NCBI RefSeq assembly: GCF_003063625.1
Contig: NZ_CP026604.1
Location: 2,542,001-2,606,000 of the forward strand
Origin: Saccharobesus litoralis
Lineage (GTDB): Bacteria > Pseudomonadota > Gammaproteobacteria > Enterobacterales > Alteromonadaceae
Length of the DNA stretch: 64,000 nucleotides
Direction of reading: 5' to 3'
Every line of letters begins with the position of its first letter. Within the stretch, counting starts at the first letter, position 1. The position numbers and the translations under genes were made by a program. The notes beneath the pieces were generated by a model that worked only from the letters and a program-made list of their open reading frames with translations, searched no databases and was not told the DNA's origin. Shown piece by piece: positions 9,527-19,368 of this stretch.

Positions 9527-10141
9527 ATGAAAAAAATTGCTCTTGCCTTTATTGTTGCTATTTTCTTGCCATTGCAAGCTTGCGCTGACACTTTTCAAGA
9601 AGGTAAACATTACGAAGTCTTAGATTTTCCAGCTACTAAAACGCCAGAAGTCACTGAGTTTTTCTCTTTCTATTGCGGTCACTGTTTTCAATTCGAACCG
9701 TTAATTGGCTCGTTAAAGAAAAGTCTTAAGCCTGGAGTTAAATTTAAAAAGAGTCATGTTGACTTTGTTAGAGGCCCTGAAAAAGCCGATTTGTTGACTA
9801 AAGCTATGATCGCGGCTGAGTTACTTAAAGTGGAAGACAAAGTCATTCCTAAACTGTTTAATGCTATTCATGTCATTGGTAAAGGTCGAGCGATTTTAAC
9901 TGAAACGACAGTGCGTGGTATTTTCTTAGATGCGGGTGTTGAACCTAAAAAGTTTGAAGGCGCTATCAATAACTTTATGGTGGTTGGCCAAGTTCAACAA
10001 ATGAAACAAGCGCAGAAGAAAATGAATATTCGCAGTGTGCCAACAGTGATTGTTAACGGTAAATACAAAGTGATTTCGAAAGAATTAAAATCAGAAACAG
10101 ATTATATTGCGCTGGTTAATCACCTTACGACACTAAAATAA
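9527..10141 (+). CDS. dsbA: Thiol:disulfide interchange protein DsbA
   Basis: Periplasmic oxidant that introduces disulfides into exported proteins and is reoxidised by DsbB. 204 residues with a cleavable signal peptide (MKKIALAFIVAIFLPLQACA, then DTF). The active-site motif CGHC lies in FFSFYCGHCFQFE (about 45-57), and the cis-proline loop is SVPTVIVNGKY (about 165-175). The intervening helical insert is typical for DsbA. It is downstream of srkA and 13 bp upstream of the DUF523 gene. Confidence 0.96.
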   Translation: MKKIALAFIVAIFLPLQACADTFQEGKHYEVLDFPATKTPEVTEFFSFYCGHCFQFEPLIGSLKKSLKPGVKFKKSHVDFVRGPEKADLLTKAMIAAELLKVEDKVIPKLFNAIHVIGKGRAILTETTVRGIFLDAGVEPKKFEGAINNFMVVGQVQQMKQAQKKMNIRSVPTVIVNGKYKVISKELKSETDYIALVNHLTTLK

Positions 10142-10154
10142 AACATTAAAATAA

Positions 10155-10619
10155 ATGACATCTAAGGTACTTGTTAGTGCCTGTTTGCTTGGTCAGCCTG
10201 TACGCTATGATGGGCAGGCCAAGCCAGTTCATCATCCTTTTCTTGAAACCTTACAGCAACGTAATCTTATCATTCCCTTTTGCCCAGAGTGTGCGGGTGG
10301 TTTACCTACGCCTAGACCGGCAGCAGAAATACAGCCTGATGGCTCGGTAAAAACGCAACGAGGAGGCGATGTCAGCGCGCAATTTCAACTAGGTGCTGAG
10401 CTTGCATTAAAACTTTGTCAGCAAAACGCGATCCAATTTGCCATTCTTAAAGAAAGTAGCCCTTCGTGTGGTAGCAACTGGATTTACGACGGCAATTTTT
10501 CCGCGGTTAAAATAGCGGGTAAAGGATTAACTGCAAAACTGCTTAGTCAACACGGCATTAAAGTCTTTAGTGAAGAAAATTTACAACAATTGATGTTAGA
10601 AATGAACTTAATGAAATGA
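10155..10619 (+). CDS. DUF523 (YbbK-like) protein
   Basis: A 154-residue cytoplasmic protein of the DUF523 family. Conserved cysteine-containing motifs are SACLLGQPVRYDG (about 8-20), FCPECAGGLPTPRPAAEI (about 42-59) and LKESSPSCGS (about 101-110), the expected full set. In other bacteria the family is often fused to DUF1722 or sits near thiol-related genes, and the biochemical role is unknown. It is placed 13 bp after dsbA and ends in front of a strong hairpin terminator, so it is likely the last gene of the srkA-dsbA unit. Confidence 0.88.
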   Translation: MTSKVLVSACLLGQPVRYDGQAKPVHHPFLETLQQRNLIIPFCPECAGGLPTPRPAAEIQPDGSVKTQRGGDVSAQFQLGAELALKLCQQNAIQFAILKESSPSCGSNWIYDGNFSAVKIAGKGLTAKLLSQHGIKVFSEENLQQLMLEMNLMK

Positions 10620-10681
10620 CTGAAGTCATACCTTTTAACTTTGTTGTTTTATGTGTACTTAGTTGTCTCCATGTTGTCTTT

Positions 10682-10717
10682 GCCCGATACTGCACAAGTA
10701 GTAGCGGGCTTTTTTTT
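10682..10717 (+). terminator. Rho-independent terminator after the dsbA operon
   Basis: Arms GCCCGATACT (10682-10691) and AGTAGCGGGC (10700-10709) pair with one mismatch around an 8-nt loop and are followed by eight T residues. It ends the plus-strand srkA-dsbA-DUF523 unit. The convergent glycosyltransferase gene stops 3 bp beyond the T run, so the same hairpin may also act on that transcript. Confidence 0.85.
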
Positions 10718-10720
10718 ACC

Positions 10721-11794
10721 CTAAGCGGCTTTTATACGGGCTAAATGATCAGACACAGCTTGTGGAAAATCCACTTGTGACCATAGTTTATCTTTTAAAG
10801 GCTGAATATTGTCCCATTCACCTTTTAATATCCATTCGGCGAAAGGTTGTGGGTTGCTTGGAAAGCGAACCTTACCAGAGTAGCTTTTTTGCAGCCAAGA
10901 CTCGATTGCATCCATATCAAGATCATCAATGACGTCGGCTAGGCCAAGTAACGCTAGCGTATGGGCGTTACTGCTTTGCTCAAATTGCCCAGATAAAGGT
11001 TTGAGTAACAGCTGTTTTCCGTAAGTAATGCACTCACTGGATAATTCAAAACCGGCGTTAGCGATCACGGCTTTGGCTGTTGCTAAGTCGTATTTAAAGG
11101 TCTCACGTGACAAAGGTTTAAAAATGATGTTGTCCAACTCCAAATGTTCAGCATCTGGGTGGTAGCAACAAAATTCGTAGTCACTTAAACCGGTTAATAT
11201 GGACGTGACAAATTCTAATGATTCAAATGGCAAATAGACTAATATGCGTCGTGAACTACTATTGAGCAGCTCGCTTTCTGCCATGGGTTCAATGAAAGGT
11301 GGAATAATGTTGTAGCCAAAGTGATACCAATGCACACCCAGTTGAATATCTGATGGAGCAAAGTGACGCAAAATGGCCTTATCAACTAGGCTCATACCTT
11401 TACTGGGAATGGGGCGCAAAAACGATGCTTGGTGACTAACAGACATACAGGGCACTTTTTGCCGTTTGGCTGCCCAAGCACTAATAGGTTCGAAGTCGTT
11501 GATAATCAAGTCATAGCTGGATACATCTAAGCTTTTTACATCTTGAACAAATTGATTGAGCTTTAATTGGCGCAGTGTTTCAAGGTGTTTAACTTTACCA
11601 TTCGCGCTGATAAAGGAAATGCCGGTGCGAGTTCGATAGTCACCAAATACTTGCATATCGAAGTATTTCTCTGGCGGGCGGCCAGAGAATAAATAATCCA
11701 CATCGGCGTCCATGGTACTAAATTGTTTAGCCATAATGCGGGCTCGGCTAATATGGCCATTACCCGTGCCTTGCACGCCATATAAAATTTTCAT
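10721..11794 (-). CDS. MJ1255/VC2487-family glycosyltransferase
   Basis: A 357-residue GT-B-type protein. The N-terminus YGVQGTGNGHISRARIMAKQ (about 5-24) is characteristic of this family, and the C-terminal nucleotide-sugar-binding half shows AVIANAGFELSSECI and KPLSGQFEQSSNA (about 228-272). The acceptor is unknown. In Vibrio and relatives this gene also sits next to a PAP2-type phosphatase, and here the phosphatase gene lies 20 bp upstream, which suggests a lipid- or envelope-related sugar transfer. It converges with the terminator at 10682. Confidence 0.85.
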   Translation of the reverse strand: MKILYGVQGTGNGHISRARIMAKQFSTMDADVDYLFSGRPPEKYFDMQVFGDYRTRTGISFISANGKVKHLETLRQLKLNQFVQDVKSLDVSSYDLIINDFEPISAWAAKRQKVPCMSVSHQASFLRPIPSKGMSLVDKAILRHFAPSDIQLGVHWYHFGYNIIPPFIEPMAESELLNSSSRRILVYLPFESLEFVTSILTGLSDYEFCCYHPDAEHLELDNIIFKPLSRETFKYDLATAKAVIANAGFELSSECITYGKQLLLKPLSGQFEQSSNAHTLALLGLADVIDDLDMDAIESWLQKSYSGKVRFPSNPQPFAEWILKGEWDNIQPLKDKLWSQVDFPQAVSDHLARIKAA

Positions 11795-11814
11795 GAATAC
11801 GATCCTTTAGCAAA

Positions 11815-12315
11815 CTAGATCAATTGAATGCTTAACCAAGCACAGCTCATACCAAGAGCGGCTCCACAAAACACATCAGAAGGGTAATGCACCCCGAGTA
11901 ATACTCGCGATAAACCGATTAAGCAGGCCCAAGCAAAAATAAAAGGCGTTAAAAAGGGCCAGTAAAAACTAATTACGGTTGCCATAACAAAGGCGGCTGC
12001 GGTATGCCCAGAAGGTAAACTGAATTTGTCAGAAGGTACGATATGAGCACTGATAATGACATCAGACGGTCGTCCCCGTTTAAATACGTTTTTTAGGATA
12101 ATGTACAGCGGCAATTCAAACGCAAAGGCTTGCAATCCGGTTGCAACAAAAGCATGTCCTTGTTCAGCGAAAAAAAACAGAATGATAGCGGCGAACGTAT
12201 AAATTGGGCCGTCACCAGTTTTTGAAATTTGTTTAACCCAAGACATTGAACGATTTTGCGTTCTAGCAAAAAGCCAGTAAAACAATTGGGTATCTGCGTT
12301 TGTGACTATATTCAT
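11815..12315 (-). CDS. PAP2-family membrane phosphatase
   Basis: A 166-residue integral membrane acid phosphatase. The three family motifs are intact: KNVFKRGRP (about 71-79, Lys/Arg), PSGHTAAAF (about 98-106, Ser-Gly-His) and SRVLLGVHYPSDV (about 134-146, Arg and His). Hydrophobic helices fill the rest. Members dephosphorylate lipid phosphates such as phosphatidic acid, phosphatidylglycerophosphate or undecaprenyl pyrophosphate; which one applies here cannot be told. It is first in a two-gene unit with the glycosyltransferase. Confidence 0.88.
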   Translation of the reverse strand: MNIVTNADTQLFYWLFARTQNRSMSWVKQISKTGDGPIYTFAAIILFFFAEQGHAFVATGLQAFAFELPLYIILKNVFKRGRPSDVIISAHIVPSDKFSLPSGHTAAAFVMATVISFYWPFLTPFIFAWACLIGLSRVLLGVHYPSDVFCGAALGMSCAWLSIQLI

Positions 12316-12489
12316 CTATTTAATAGGCTTGTCTGTCATTATCGACTATAGAGTAGGCCCTTTATATGACGAATTATTGACCGAAAGGCTGCAAAATGAT
12401 GACATCAACATGCGTGCGATATCGATATGGTGTTTTTGATAGACGGCAGCATTAGTTGCGATATACTGTTGAAAAAAAAGGTGTTTGCT

Positions 12490-12999
12490 ATGGAATACAG
12501 TACCTCAGAGTTATGTGATCTCTATACAGATATGGTTGATGTGGTTGAGCCCATATTCAGTCATTTCGGCGCGTTATCGGCATTTTCAGGTGCGTTAGTT
12601 ACCGTTAAATGTTTTGAAAGTAACGGTTTAATTAAAAATGTATTGCAACAAGATGGTCAAGGCCAAGTCTTACTTATTGATGGCGGTGGCTCAATTCGCC
12701 GTGCATTAATTGATGCGGAGATAGCTGAATTAGCTGCGAGCAATAATTGGGCTGGTATTGTTTGTCATGGTGCGGTACGCGATGTTGACCTAATTGAAGA
12801 AATAGAGATAGGCATTATGGCTTTAGTGTCTATTCCTGTCGGTGCTGATGATGATACTTATGGTGAAGAGAATATCCCAGTTAACTTTGCTGGGGTGAGT
12901 TTTTTACCACAAGACATGCTATACGCAGACTCAACTGGCATTGTTTTGTCGGCAGAAGCGCTTGAACTGGTTGAAGACGACGAAAGCGAAGACGAGTAA
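12490..12999 (+). CDS. rraA: Ribonuclease E activity regulator RraA
   Basis: Trimeric inhibitor that binds RNase E and lowers global mRNA decay. From the ATG at 12490 ([12 protein letters not shown]) the protein is 169 residues and aligns end to end with E. coli RraA. The frame is open to 12427, but those 21 residues are not expected in the family. Landmarks are [15 protein letters not shown]-type (about 59-73, here IDGGGS), GAVRDVD (about 95-101), and an acidic tail VEDDESEDE. It stands alone and is followed 20 bp later by a short copy of the MITE-like repeat. Confidence 0.94.
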   Translation: MEYSTSELCDLYTDMVDVVEPIFSHFGALSAFSGALVTVKCFESNGLIKNVLQQDGQGQVLLIDGGGSIRRALIDAEIAELAASNNWAGIVCHGAVRDVDLIEEIEIGIMALVSIPVGADDDTYGEENIPVNFAGVSFLPQDMLYADSTGIVLSAEALELVEDDESEDE

Positions 13000-13018
13000 G
13001 CAGACCAATTGTTCTATT

Positions 13019-13147
13019 TATAGTCTTCTCGCTCAGGTCTTATGGTTCATTGTCAGCGCTTACTCGCCCCAATCACATAGTAGAGCATATGCTCATGGGG
13101 TCTCGAAGCTTGACGGCTTCCCCTAAAACCTGATCGCTTTGACTATA
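13019..13147. repeat. MITE-like element, copy 2 (129-bp short form)
   Basis: Same termini (TATAGTCTTCTCGCTCAGGT ... CTTTGACTATA) and the same GAGCATATGCTC palindrome as the 225-bp copies. It lacks two internal modules: the part with the CCTAAATCCCTTTAGG hairpin and the part with the AGGTTTCG/GAGAAACC hairpin. It lies between the convergent ends of rraA and the EAL-protein gene. Confidence 0.85.
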
Positions 13148-13167
13148 TCAAGAATTAAGCCTTAAAC

Positions 13168-15615
13168 CTATAGCGGGTTATAAGGCTTAAATTCTATGGT
13201 TTGTTGCTGCTTCTGTTTTTGTTTCTGCTGCCATTGCTGAGTCCAACTGACAAAACCCGCTAAATCAAATGGCTGACTGTATAAAAAGCCTTGTGATAAG
13301 TTGCAGCCCATGCGACGCAGCTTGTCTTCGACTTCTTCATCTTCCACACCCTCTGCAACGACATCTAATCCTAGGTTACGCCCCACATCGACAACAGTGT
13401 TGACTATGGTTTTAGCTGTATCGCCTTCTGTTAAACTTTTGACAAAGCTGCGGTCGACTTTCAGGCCCTTAAGAGGCAGTTCTCTAATTAATCCCAAGGC
13501 ACTCAAGCCAGTACCAAAGTCATCAATTACCGTGTGCACACCAAGTTTATCTAAGCGAATTATCGCGTCATGTGCTTGTTGCGGATCCGCTGTAATAGCC
13601 CCTTCACGGATCTCTAATATCAGTTTATTTGCCGCTACATTCGCTTTATTGAGTTGTCCGGCAATAAAATCAATAAGCTCATGTTGCAATAGATCACGAT
13701 TGGATATGTTGACCGAAATTTGACATTGAATATTCGCTTGCTGCCATTTGGCTAATTCTTGAATAGCTGCGCTTAATACCCAACGTGTAAGACCGTAGAT
13801 GACGCCGGTTTTTTCTGCAACGTGAATAAAATCTTGTGGTGAAATTAAACCGCGCTGTGGGTGGCGCCAGCGAATAAGGACTTCACCAGCCACGACTTTA
13901 CGATAATTGATTTCAACAATCGGGTGCACCATGAGTTTCAGTTGATCGTCATTAATGGCTTGTTTTAACTCGAGTGCAAGTTGTTTTTGTTCAGGGGTGA
14001 TGGGCTCTTGCTCTGGGCTGAACTCGGTTAATAATTGATTGGTTTGGCTACCATAATCCAGAGCAGTTTGAGCTGAGTTTAATAGGGCTGTTAAATCTTT
14101 GCCATCGTTCGGGTAATACGCAGCACCTAAGCTAATATCATTTTCAACAATAATACCATCCATTGAAATCGGCTCTGGTAACTGCTGACGTAATTGTAGC
14201 GATAAGTTTTCCAGTAAATGACTTTGTTTTGAAACATCTAACAAAAAGGCAAATCTCACGCCGTTTAACGCTGCTAGAGCTAATTTCTCTTGTGCTTGAT
14301 TTTGTTCAATACAAATGACTTCTTGGCGCTCTAATAGCAAGCGATTTAGACGACGAGCCATTTGAAGTAATACCATGTCGCCAGTGCTAAACCCGAGTGT
14401 GTGATTAAGCTGGGCAAAGTTATTTATTCTAATTACCACTAACGCAATTTCGTGATTTTTATTGGCTTGCGTGAGTTGTTGAAAGTGCTTTTCTAAAGCC
14501 AGTTGGCTCGGTAGCCCAGTCAATTTATCATGCAGGGCTGCATACTGTAATGATGCGTCTTTCACTCGGCGATTTTGTGCATGCAATACGGTTGAACGCA
14601 GTTGGCCAACATGACGTTCAGCTAGGCTTAAGGCCATGCTAAATATATGCAGGGTTATAGCCGCAGGCAGTAAGAAATTAACCGACCAATTAACCGGTAA
14701 AATGCTGATCATCAACATAAAGCCAATCGCAAATGAAAATAGTAGCCAGCTACTTAAATAACCGCGTTGTGAGTTTTTTCCTTGTTTAAGTGGGCTAGAT
14801 AGGTAACTAAAATAGCTGCATATTAATGAACTAACTAAACAGGCAGCAAAGGAAAGATAGTAAGCATAAAGTGTCGGCAGTAAAATTGTGCAAATAGCGA
14901 TAGCAGCTAGAACCACAATTAAGATATTAAAAAAGCGACGATAACGTTGAATGTTTTGCTTAAAAACTAAAACCGTTTTGCTTAAGCCCACAAAACATAA
15001 CATCATGAGCACAATGGATAAGCTATATAAACTGCTACTGGCCACGCCTTGCGGTAAACCAAACCAAGTGTTCAGTAAGCCGGAATGTAAGCTAATAAAT
15101 AACAAGGCCGTAACGCTTAACGCGGTAAACCAATATTGCATGGTTTGTTGCCACCAACTGCCACTAATCAAAGCGTAAGTTGCTAGCACAACCAGAATGG
15201 TGACAATAATGCCCCATACCCAAGTTTGATGTTGTTGCAAACTGACTAGTTGCTCAGCTGACAATAGATAAATTTGGCTGAAAACCGGTAGGCGGGATGT
15301 TAATTGGAGTGTCGCGGTTGTTTCTGGCGTCAGTTTGTATACTTGTCCCAACGCGCCTTTAAGCGGGGTGACATGTTGCGGGACGTTAATTTGTATTTTA
15401 GGGCTTGATACATAAAGAAATTGCTGTTCGGGCTGAGGTGAAACTTGTACGTTTTGTGAGACATTAGGTGCGAAACGGATACCGTTTTCGATTGTTTGCC
15501 ATGACTCAATATCGGTTTTTACACTCAAATTGGCAAGTGTATTGGCGCTAAAGGATACCCCGACAAGCAGCAGAAAAAAGCGCAAGCATAAATCATAGAA
15601 GCGGCTGCAACTCAT
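13168..15615 (-). CDS. Membrane EAL-domain c-di-GMP phosphodiesterase with degenerate GGDEF
   Basis: 815 residues: a signal peptide (about 1-27), a periplasmic region to about 125, six to seven hydrophobic helices at about 130-330, a GGDEF-like domain at about 350-520, and an EAL domain at about 545-800. In the GGDEF domain the active-site loop is replaced by GVRFAFLLD, so it is unlikely to make c-di-GMP. The EAL catalytic set looks present: GEVLIRW, ISVNIS, LEIREGA, DDFGTG, LKVDRSFV and AEGVE. The C-terminus is Gln/Lys-rich. It probably hydrolyses c-di-GMP in response to an envelope signal. It is transcribed alone. Confidence 0.85.
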   Translation of the reverse strand: MSCSRFYDLCLRFFLLLVGVSFSANTLANLSVKTDIESWQTIENGIRFAPNVSQNVQVSPQPEQQFLYVSSPKIQINVPQHVTPLKGALGQVYKLTPETTATLQLTSRLPVFSQIYLLSAEQLVSLQQHQTWVWGIIVTILVVLATYALISGSWWQQTMQYWFTALSVTALLFISLHSGLLNTWFGLPQGVASSSLYSLSIVLMMLCFVGLSKTVLVFKQNIQRYRRFFNILIVVLAAIAICTILLPTLYAYYLSFAACLVSSLICSYFSYLSSPLKQGKNSQRGYLSSWLLFSFAIGFMLMISILPVNWSVNFLLPAAITLHIFSMALSLAERHVGQLRSTVLHAQNRRVKDASLQYAALHDKLTGLPSQLALEKHFQQLTQANKNHEIALVVIRINNFAQLNHTLGFSTGDMVLLQMARRLNRLLLERQEVICIEQNQAQEKLALAALNGVRFAFLLDVSKQSHLLENLSLQLRQQLPEPISMDGIIVENDISLGAAYYPNDGKDLTALLNSAQTALDYGSQTNQLLTEFSPEQEPITPEQKQLALELKQAINDDQLKLMVHPIVEINYRKVVAGEVLIRWRHPQRGLISPQDFIHVAEKTGVIYGLTRWVLSAAIQELAKWQQANIQCQISVNISNRDLLQHELIDFIAGQLNKANVAANKLILEIREGAITADPQQAHDAIIRLDKLGVHTVIDDFGTGLSALGLIRELPLKGLKVDRSFVKSLTEGDTAKTIVNTVVDVGRNLGLDVVAEGVEDEEVEDKLRRMGCNLSQGFLYSQPFDLAGFVSWTQQWQQKQKQKQQQTIEFKPYNPL

Positions 15616-15792
15616 ATTGTTAAATTCCTCAGCAAGGCGACTGAATAAATGTGGCGACTAAGCTCTTTTTGAATCATTAGTTAGCCTAGCGTAATTTTAT
15701 TTATAGTAAAGCTTTCAATAGCTTATCAATAGACGACGATAAGGGCTACGGGCTAATGTGTAATTATGCTAACAATTTCACGCTCTAACTGT

Positions 15793-18684
15793 TTATAAGT
15801 CTTTGAGGTGGTCAATAGGTTTCGGCTTGTTAACGAAGTAACCCTGAGCGTAGTCTACGCCTATCGCTTTTAAATCAAGTAAGATCTCTTCTGACTCGAC
15901 AAACTCAGCTATGGTTTTCATGCCTATGGCTTTAGCCACTTCATTAATCGACTTAACCATAGCGTGATCAATGGGATCAATAAGCATGTCTTTAACAAAG
16001 GCGCCATCAATTTTAAGATAATCAACAGGAAGATTTTTTAAATAACCGTACGAGGAAAAACCGCTGCCAAAATCATCAAGCGAGAAGCGACAACCTAAAT
16101 TGCGGAATGTTTTAATAAAGGCGAGAGTCTTATCAAGCTGAGTAATAGCAAGGCTTTCGGTTATTTCAAAGCATATTTTTTCGTAGGGAACTTGATATGT
16201 TTCAAAGGCATTCAAAATGTAAATTTGCATATCATCGTCGGCTAACGAAGGACCGGATAAGTTAATGGCGCATTTTCCGACTTTTTCTAGGTGTTCGGGG
16301 TTAGCTTGAAGCCAACTAAAGTAATGATTAATAACCCATTGGTCGATTTGCGCCATTAAGTTATAACGTTCCGCGGCTGGCAAGAAGAGACCTGGCGGTA
16401 TGCGCTCGCCATTTTCACCCTGCATACGAATTAATAATTCGTAATGAAATTTATCATGCTCGGCGATAGGCATAATCATTTGGAACTCTAAGAAAAATCT
16501 ATCTTCTTCCAATGCTTTATTTATTTGAGTGACTTGCTCCATTTCTGCGTGATGGCGTTTCACATCTTCATCTGATTCAGTGTAAGAATGGATGCGATTG
16601 CGACCTTTCTCTTTAGCGGTGAAGCAGGCTGTATCGGCAATACTTAATACTTCATCAATGGAGTGATTGTTTTCATTAACTTCAACCATGCCAATGCTCA
16701 CGCCGACCGTGAATACCCGACTATCCCAAACAAAACGGAACTCTTGTACCACTTGTTTAATTTGATATGCAATTACAAAGGCGGCGTCACCAATGCAATT
16801 TTCTAATAGCACGCCAAATTCATCGCCACCGAGGCGGGCTATAACACCTTTATCGTCTACGACATCGCGCATTTCATCGGTTAGTTGTCTCAATAAAATA
16901 TCGCCAGCTTTATGACCACAAGTATCGTTGACGACTTTAAATTGGTCTAAATCCATGTACAGCAAGGTGTGTGAGACATTGGGCTTACATTCACATAAGG
17001 CCGTATTTAAGCGTTTCTCAAACTCTCGGCGATTATAAATACCGGTTAACGCGTCATGTGTCGCCATGAATTCAAGTTGCTTTTCAGCACGCTTTTTCTC
17101 GGTAATATCAATAATCGAACCGATAAGAACATTGCCATCAATAGTATTGGGTTGATAGCGTAAGTTGATTGACACCCATATATTACGACCATCACGCCGC
17201 CGCCACTGAGCTTCGTAACCTATCATGGTGCCCAATTCTTTAGCTTGCTTTACCAGTTGTTCTCGTGCGGTTACGTCAAGATAGAAGTGCGCCATATTGG
17301 TGTCTTCAGCCAAAAGCTCTTCTATTGTGTTGTATTTTAATAGTTCGACAAATGCTTTATTACCACGCACAATTCGGCCATCTTCCGTTGTTGTGTAATG
17401 CGCCTCAACAGCATGTTGGTATATATCGTGAAACATTTGATAATGGCGCATGGCTTTATCTTGCGCTGCTACTATTTGAATTCGCGCTAAACGCACACGG
17501 CCCATTAAGGCGTGAAATATAACGATAAAGCTGGCTAGCTGCCCCAACATAAAGGCGTATTCTGTGAGCATACTTCTTTCAATTAGGCCAGAGCGGTTGC
17601 CAACCATGATTAGCACACCACAAGAGAAAATTAGCCAGCCAATTAAGAAGCGTTTACTGCCATCGACTTGGCGTTTAACCGCGTCAATTGCAACGTAAAT
17701 AGACGTAAAACAGACGACAACGGCGAGTACCATGCCGACAATGACGCGTTGGATATGTGGCATAAAGCCAGAAGCAAAGGCTAAAATCAGCGATGACACT
17801 AATAAAATACGGAGCAAACGGTATATGTAGAAGTGCTGTTGTTTAATTCGCAGGAACTTTATATTGAATAAACAGAGGGCGGCTAAGGCTAACCCCATAA
17901 ACAATATAATCAGGTATTCGCTGGCTTCAGGCGTTGAAATCCAAATGAACTGATGCCCAAAGCCTTTTAAGGCGATATAGAATACGAAAAAACACAATGC
18001 GTAAATTGAGTAATAGACATAAGCGGTATCTTTTACCGCAGTAAATATAAATAGTGAGTACAAACTTACGGCAATGATGAGCCCTGACAATAGGCTAATA
18101 ATGGCGATGGAGTATGATTCAGCTTCGTTAAATGCATTTTCTTGCCAAATCGTCATTGGTAATTGAATGAAGCCATCATTGGTTACCCGTACGTAAATTT
18201 CAGCTTGTTGTTGAGCTTGCAGAGTAAATGGAAATACAAAATTACGATTACGTACGCTTCGTTCGTCTACAGGAACATGTATACCTGAGCGGCCAAGGTA
18301 TTTTATTTGACTGCCGTCGTCTGAAACTAAATAGGTCGTGACTTCATCTAGCACAGGCAGCGCAATATTGAGATAGCGGTCAAGTCGACTAATACTGGTA
18401 TTTTTAACTTTAAACTTTATCCAATAGGCATTATCGGAGCTGTTAAGCGATAAAGTTTTATTTTGGTTGTGTTGCCAATGGATATGCCGGCTATTTTTAA
18501 GTAGCTGGTCGATGGACAGTTCAGGATCGGCTTCAACATATGAGATTTGTTTATTTATGGCAAACTTGGTTTGCGTTTGGCTTAATTCAGCAATAGGTTG
18601 CTCAGCCAGTGCTTTAGCCGTGAATAGGCAAAGCAAAACAAGCTTGCTAAAAAATACCAGCAAAAAAATAAACTTATGTTTCAT
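15793..18684 (-). CDS. 7TMR-DISM / PAS / GGDEF / EAL c-di-GMP signalling protein
   Basis: About 963 residues from the ATG at 18684 (MKHKFIFLL); a TTG at 18699 would add five. Order: signal peptide (about 1-27), a periplasmic 7TMR-DISM extracellular domain (about 30-180), seven membrane helices (about 190-400), a PAS domain (about 415-530), GGDEF (about 540-700) and EAL (about 720-960). The cyclase motif RLGGDEFG is intact. The EAL domain keeps ELLIRM, INLSGPS, FEITES, DDFGSG, LKIDGAFV and AEFVE, so both activities are possible. The ligand is unknown, though DISM domains often bind carbohydrate. It is monocistronic. Confidence 0.88.
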   Translation of the reverse strand: MKHKFIFLLVFFSKLVLLCLFTAKALAEQPIAELSQTQTKFAINKQISYVEADPELSIDQLLKNSRHIHWQHNQNKTLSLNSSDNAYWIKFKVKNTSISRLDRYLNIALPVLDEVTTYLVSDDGSQIKYLGRSGIHVPVDERSVRNRNFVFPFTLQAQQQAEIYVRVTNDGFIQLPMTIWQENAFNEAESYSIAIISLLSGLIIAVSLYSLFIFTAVKDTAYVYYSIYALCFFVFYIALKGFGHQFIWISTPEASEYLIILFMGLALAALCLFNIKFLRIKQQHFYIYRLLRILLVSSLILAFASGFMPHIQRVIVGMVLAVVVCFTSIYVAIDAVKRQVDGSKRFLIGWLIFSCGVLIMVGNRSGLIERSMLTEYAFMLGQLASFIVIFHALMGRVRLARIQIVAAQDKAMRHYQMFHDIYQHAVEAHYTTTEDGRIVRGNKAFVELLKYNTIEELLAEDTNMAHFYLDVTAREQLVKQAKELGTMIGYEAQWRRRDGRNIWVSINLRYQPNTIDGNVLIGSIIDITEKKRAEKQLEFMATHDALTGIYNRREFEKRLNTALCECKPNVSHTLLYMDLDQFKVVNDTCGHKAGDILLRQLTDEMRDVVDDKGVIARLGGDEFGVLLENCIGDAAFVIAYQIKQVVQEFRFVWDSRVFTVGVSIGMVEVNENNHSIDEVLSIADTACFTAKEKGRNRIHSYTESDEDVKRHHAEMEQVTQINKALEEDRFFLEFQMIMPIAEHDKFHYELLIRMQGENGERIPPGLFLPAAERYNLMAQIDQWVINHYFSWLQANPEHLEKVGKCAINLSGPSLADDDMQIYILNAFETYQVPYEKICFEITESLAITQLDKTLAFIKTFRNLGCRFSLDDFGSGFSSYGYLKNLPVDYLKIDGAFVKDMLIDPIDHAMVKSINEVAKAIGMKTIAEFVESEEILLDLKAIGVDYAQGYFVNKPKPIDHLKDL

Positions 18685-18859
18685 AAAAGCTAAGCGCAAT
18701 CGAACTCTGGAGATAGTTTTGATTAGATTATGAAAAAATCACTACAGTAGGCAATGATAGCACAGAGTGGCTTATTTACTCAGCTTTAGGAACATTTATA
18801 TTAGAAAAAATAAATATTTAAGTTACAAAAAAACAAACTTTTTATTACTTTAGTTTGCG

Positions 18860-19153
18860 TTACAAGCCAAGTTTTATCGCATTGTAAGTGACTTTATCGT
18901 CTGTTTCGAACCAAAACGATGTGGTTAGCAATTCTACATGGAACTGAGCCGTTAACCCAGCCAAGTCTAGTCGCCATGTAAATCGATCGGCACCATACAT
19001 AAACTCGACAATAGAAAAACCATTCTGGATTAAAAAAGCTTCTACTGGTTGCTGCAGTTCATCCCAATCTGGTGGGCTTGTGACTTGTAGTTCAATAATG
19101 TATTCGTTAGTACTTTCTTGACTGCTGTAGGCTTGTATATTTAATGGCTGCAC
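18860..19153 (-). CDS. Small protein, DUF3630-like
   Basis: A 97-residue cytoplasmic protein with alternating strand/helix character and no signal or membrane segment. The pattern DWDELQQPVEAFLIQNGF...GADRFTWRLD...FWFETDD resembles the DUF3630 family of small gammaproteobacterial proteins. This is recognition from memory and was not tested. The function is unknown. No clear operon partner is present: 176 bp separate it from the signalling gene downstream and about 215 bp of featureless sequence lie upstream. Confidence 0.55.
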   Translation of the reverse strand: MQPLNIQAYSSQESTNEYIIELQVTSPPDWDELQQPVEAFLIQNGFSIVEFMYGADRFTWRLDLAGLTAQFHVELLTTSFWFETDDKVTYNAIKLGL

Positions 19154-19368
19154 ACTTTGCCCTATCCGTTAATTTATCTCGGGCATATCATACTTTAAGT
19201 TGGCTGGCGGCGTTAGAATTGATTTTCTTCTGACTAGCAGTTGGTTGACTGCGTGTTGTGCTAGGTCATGCTTTTAGCAACGCGATTGACGTTACAGTAT
19301 TGAAATGGTCGTTACTTGTGATACCCCCCAGATTTCGAGAGCTAAACGTAAAATCGGTATCGTTATGA

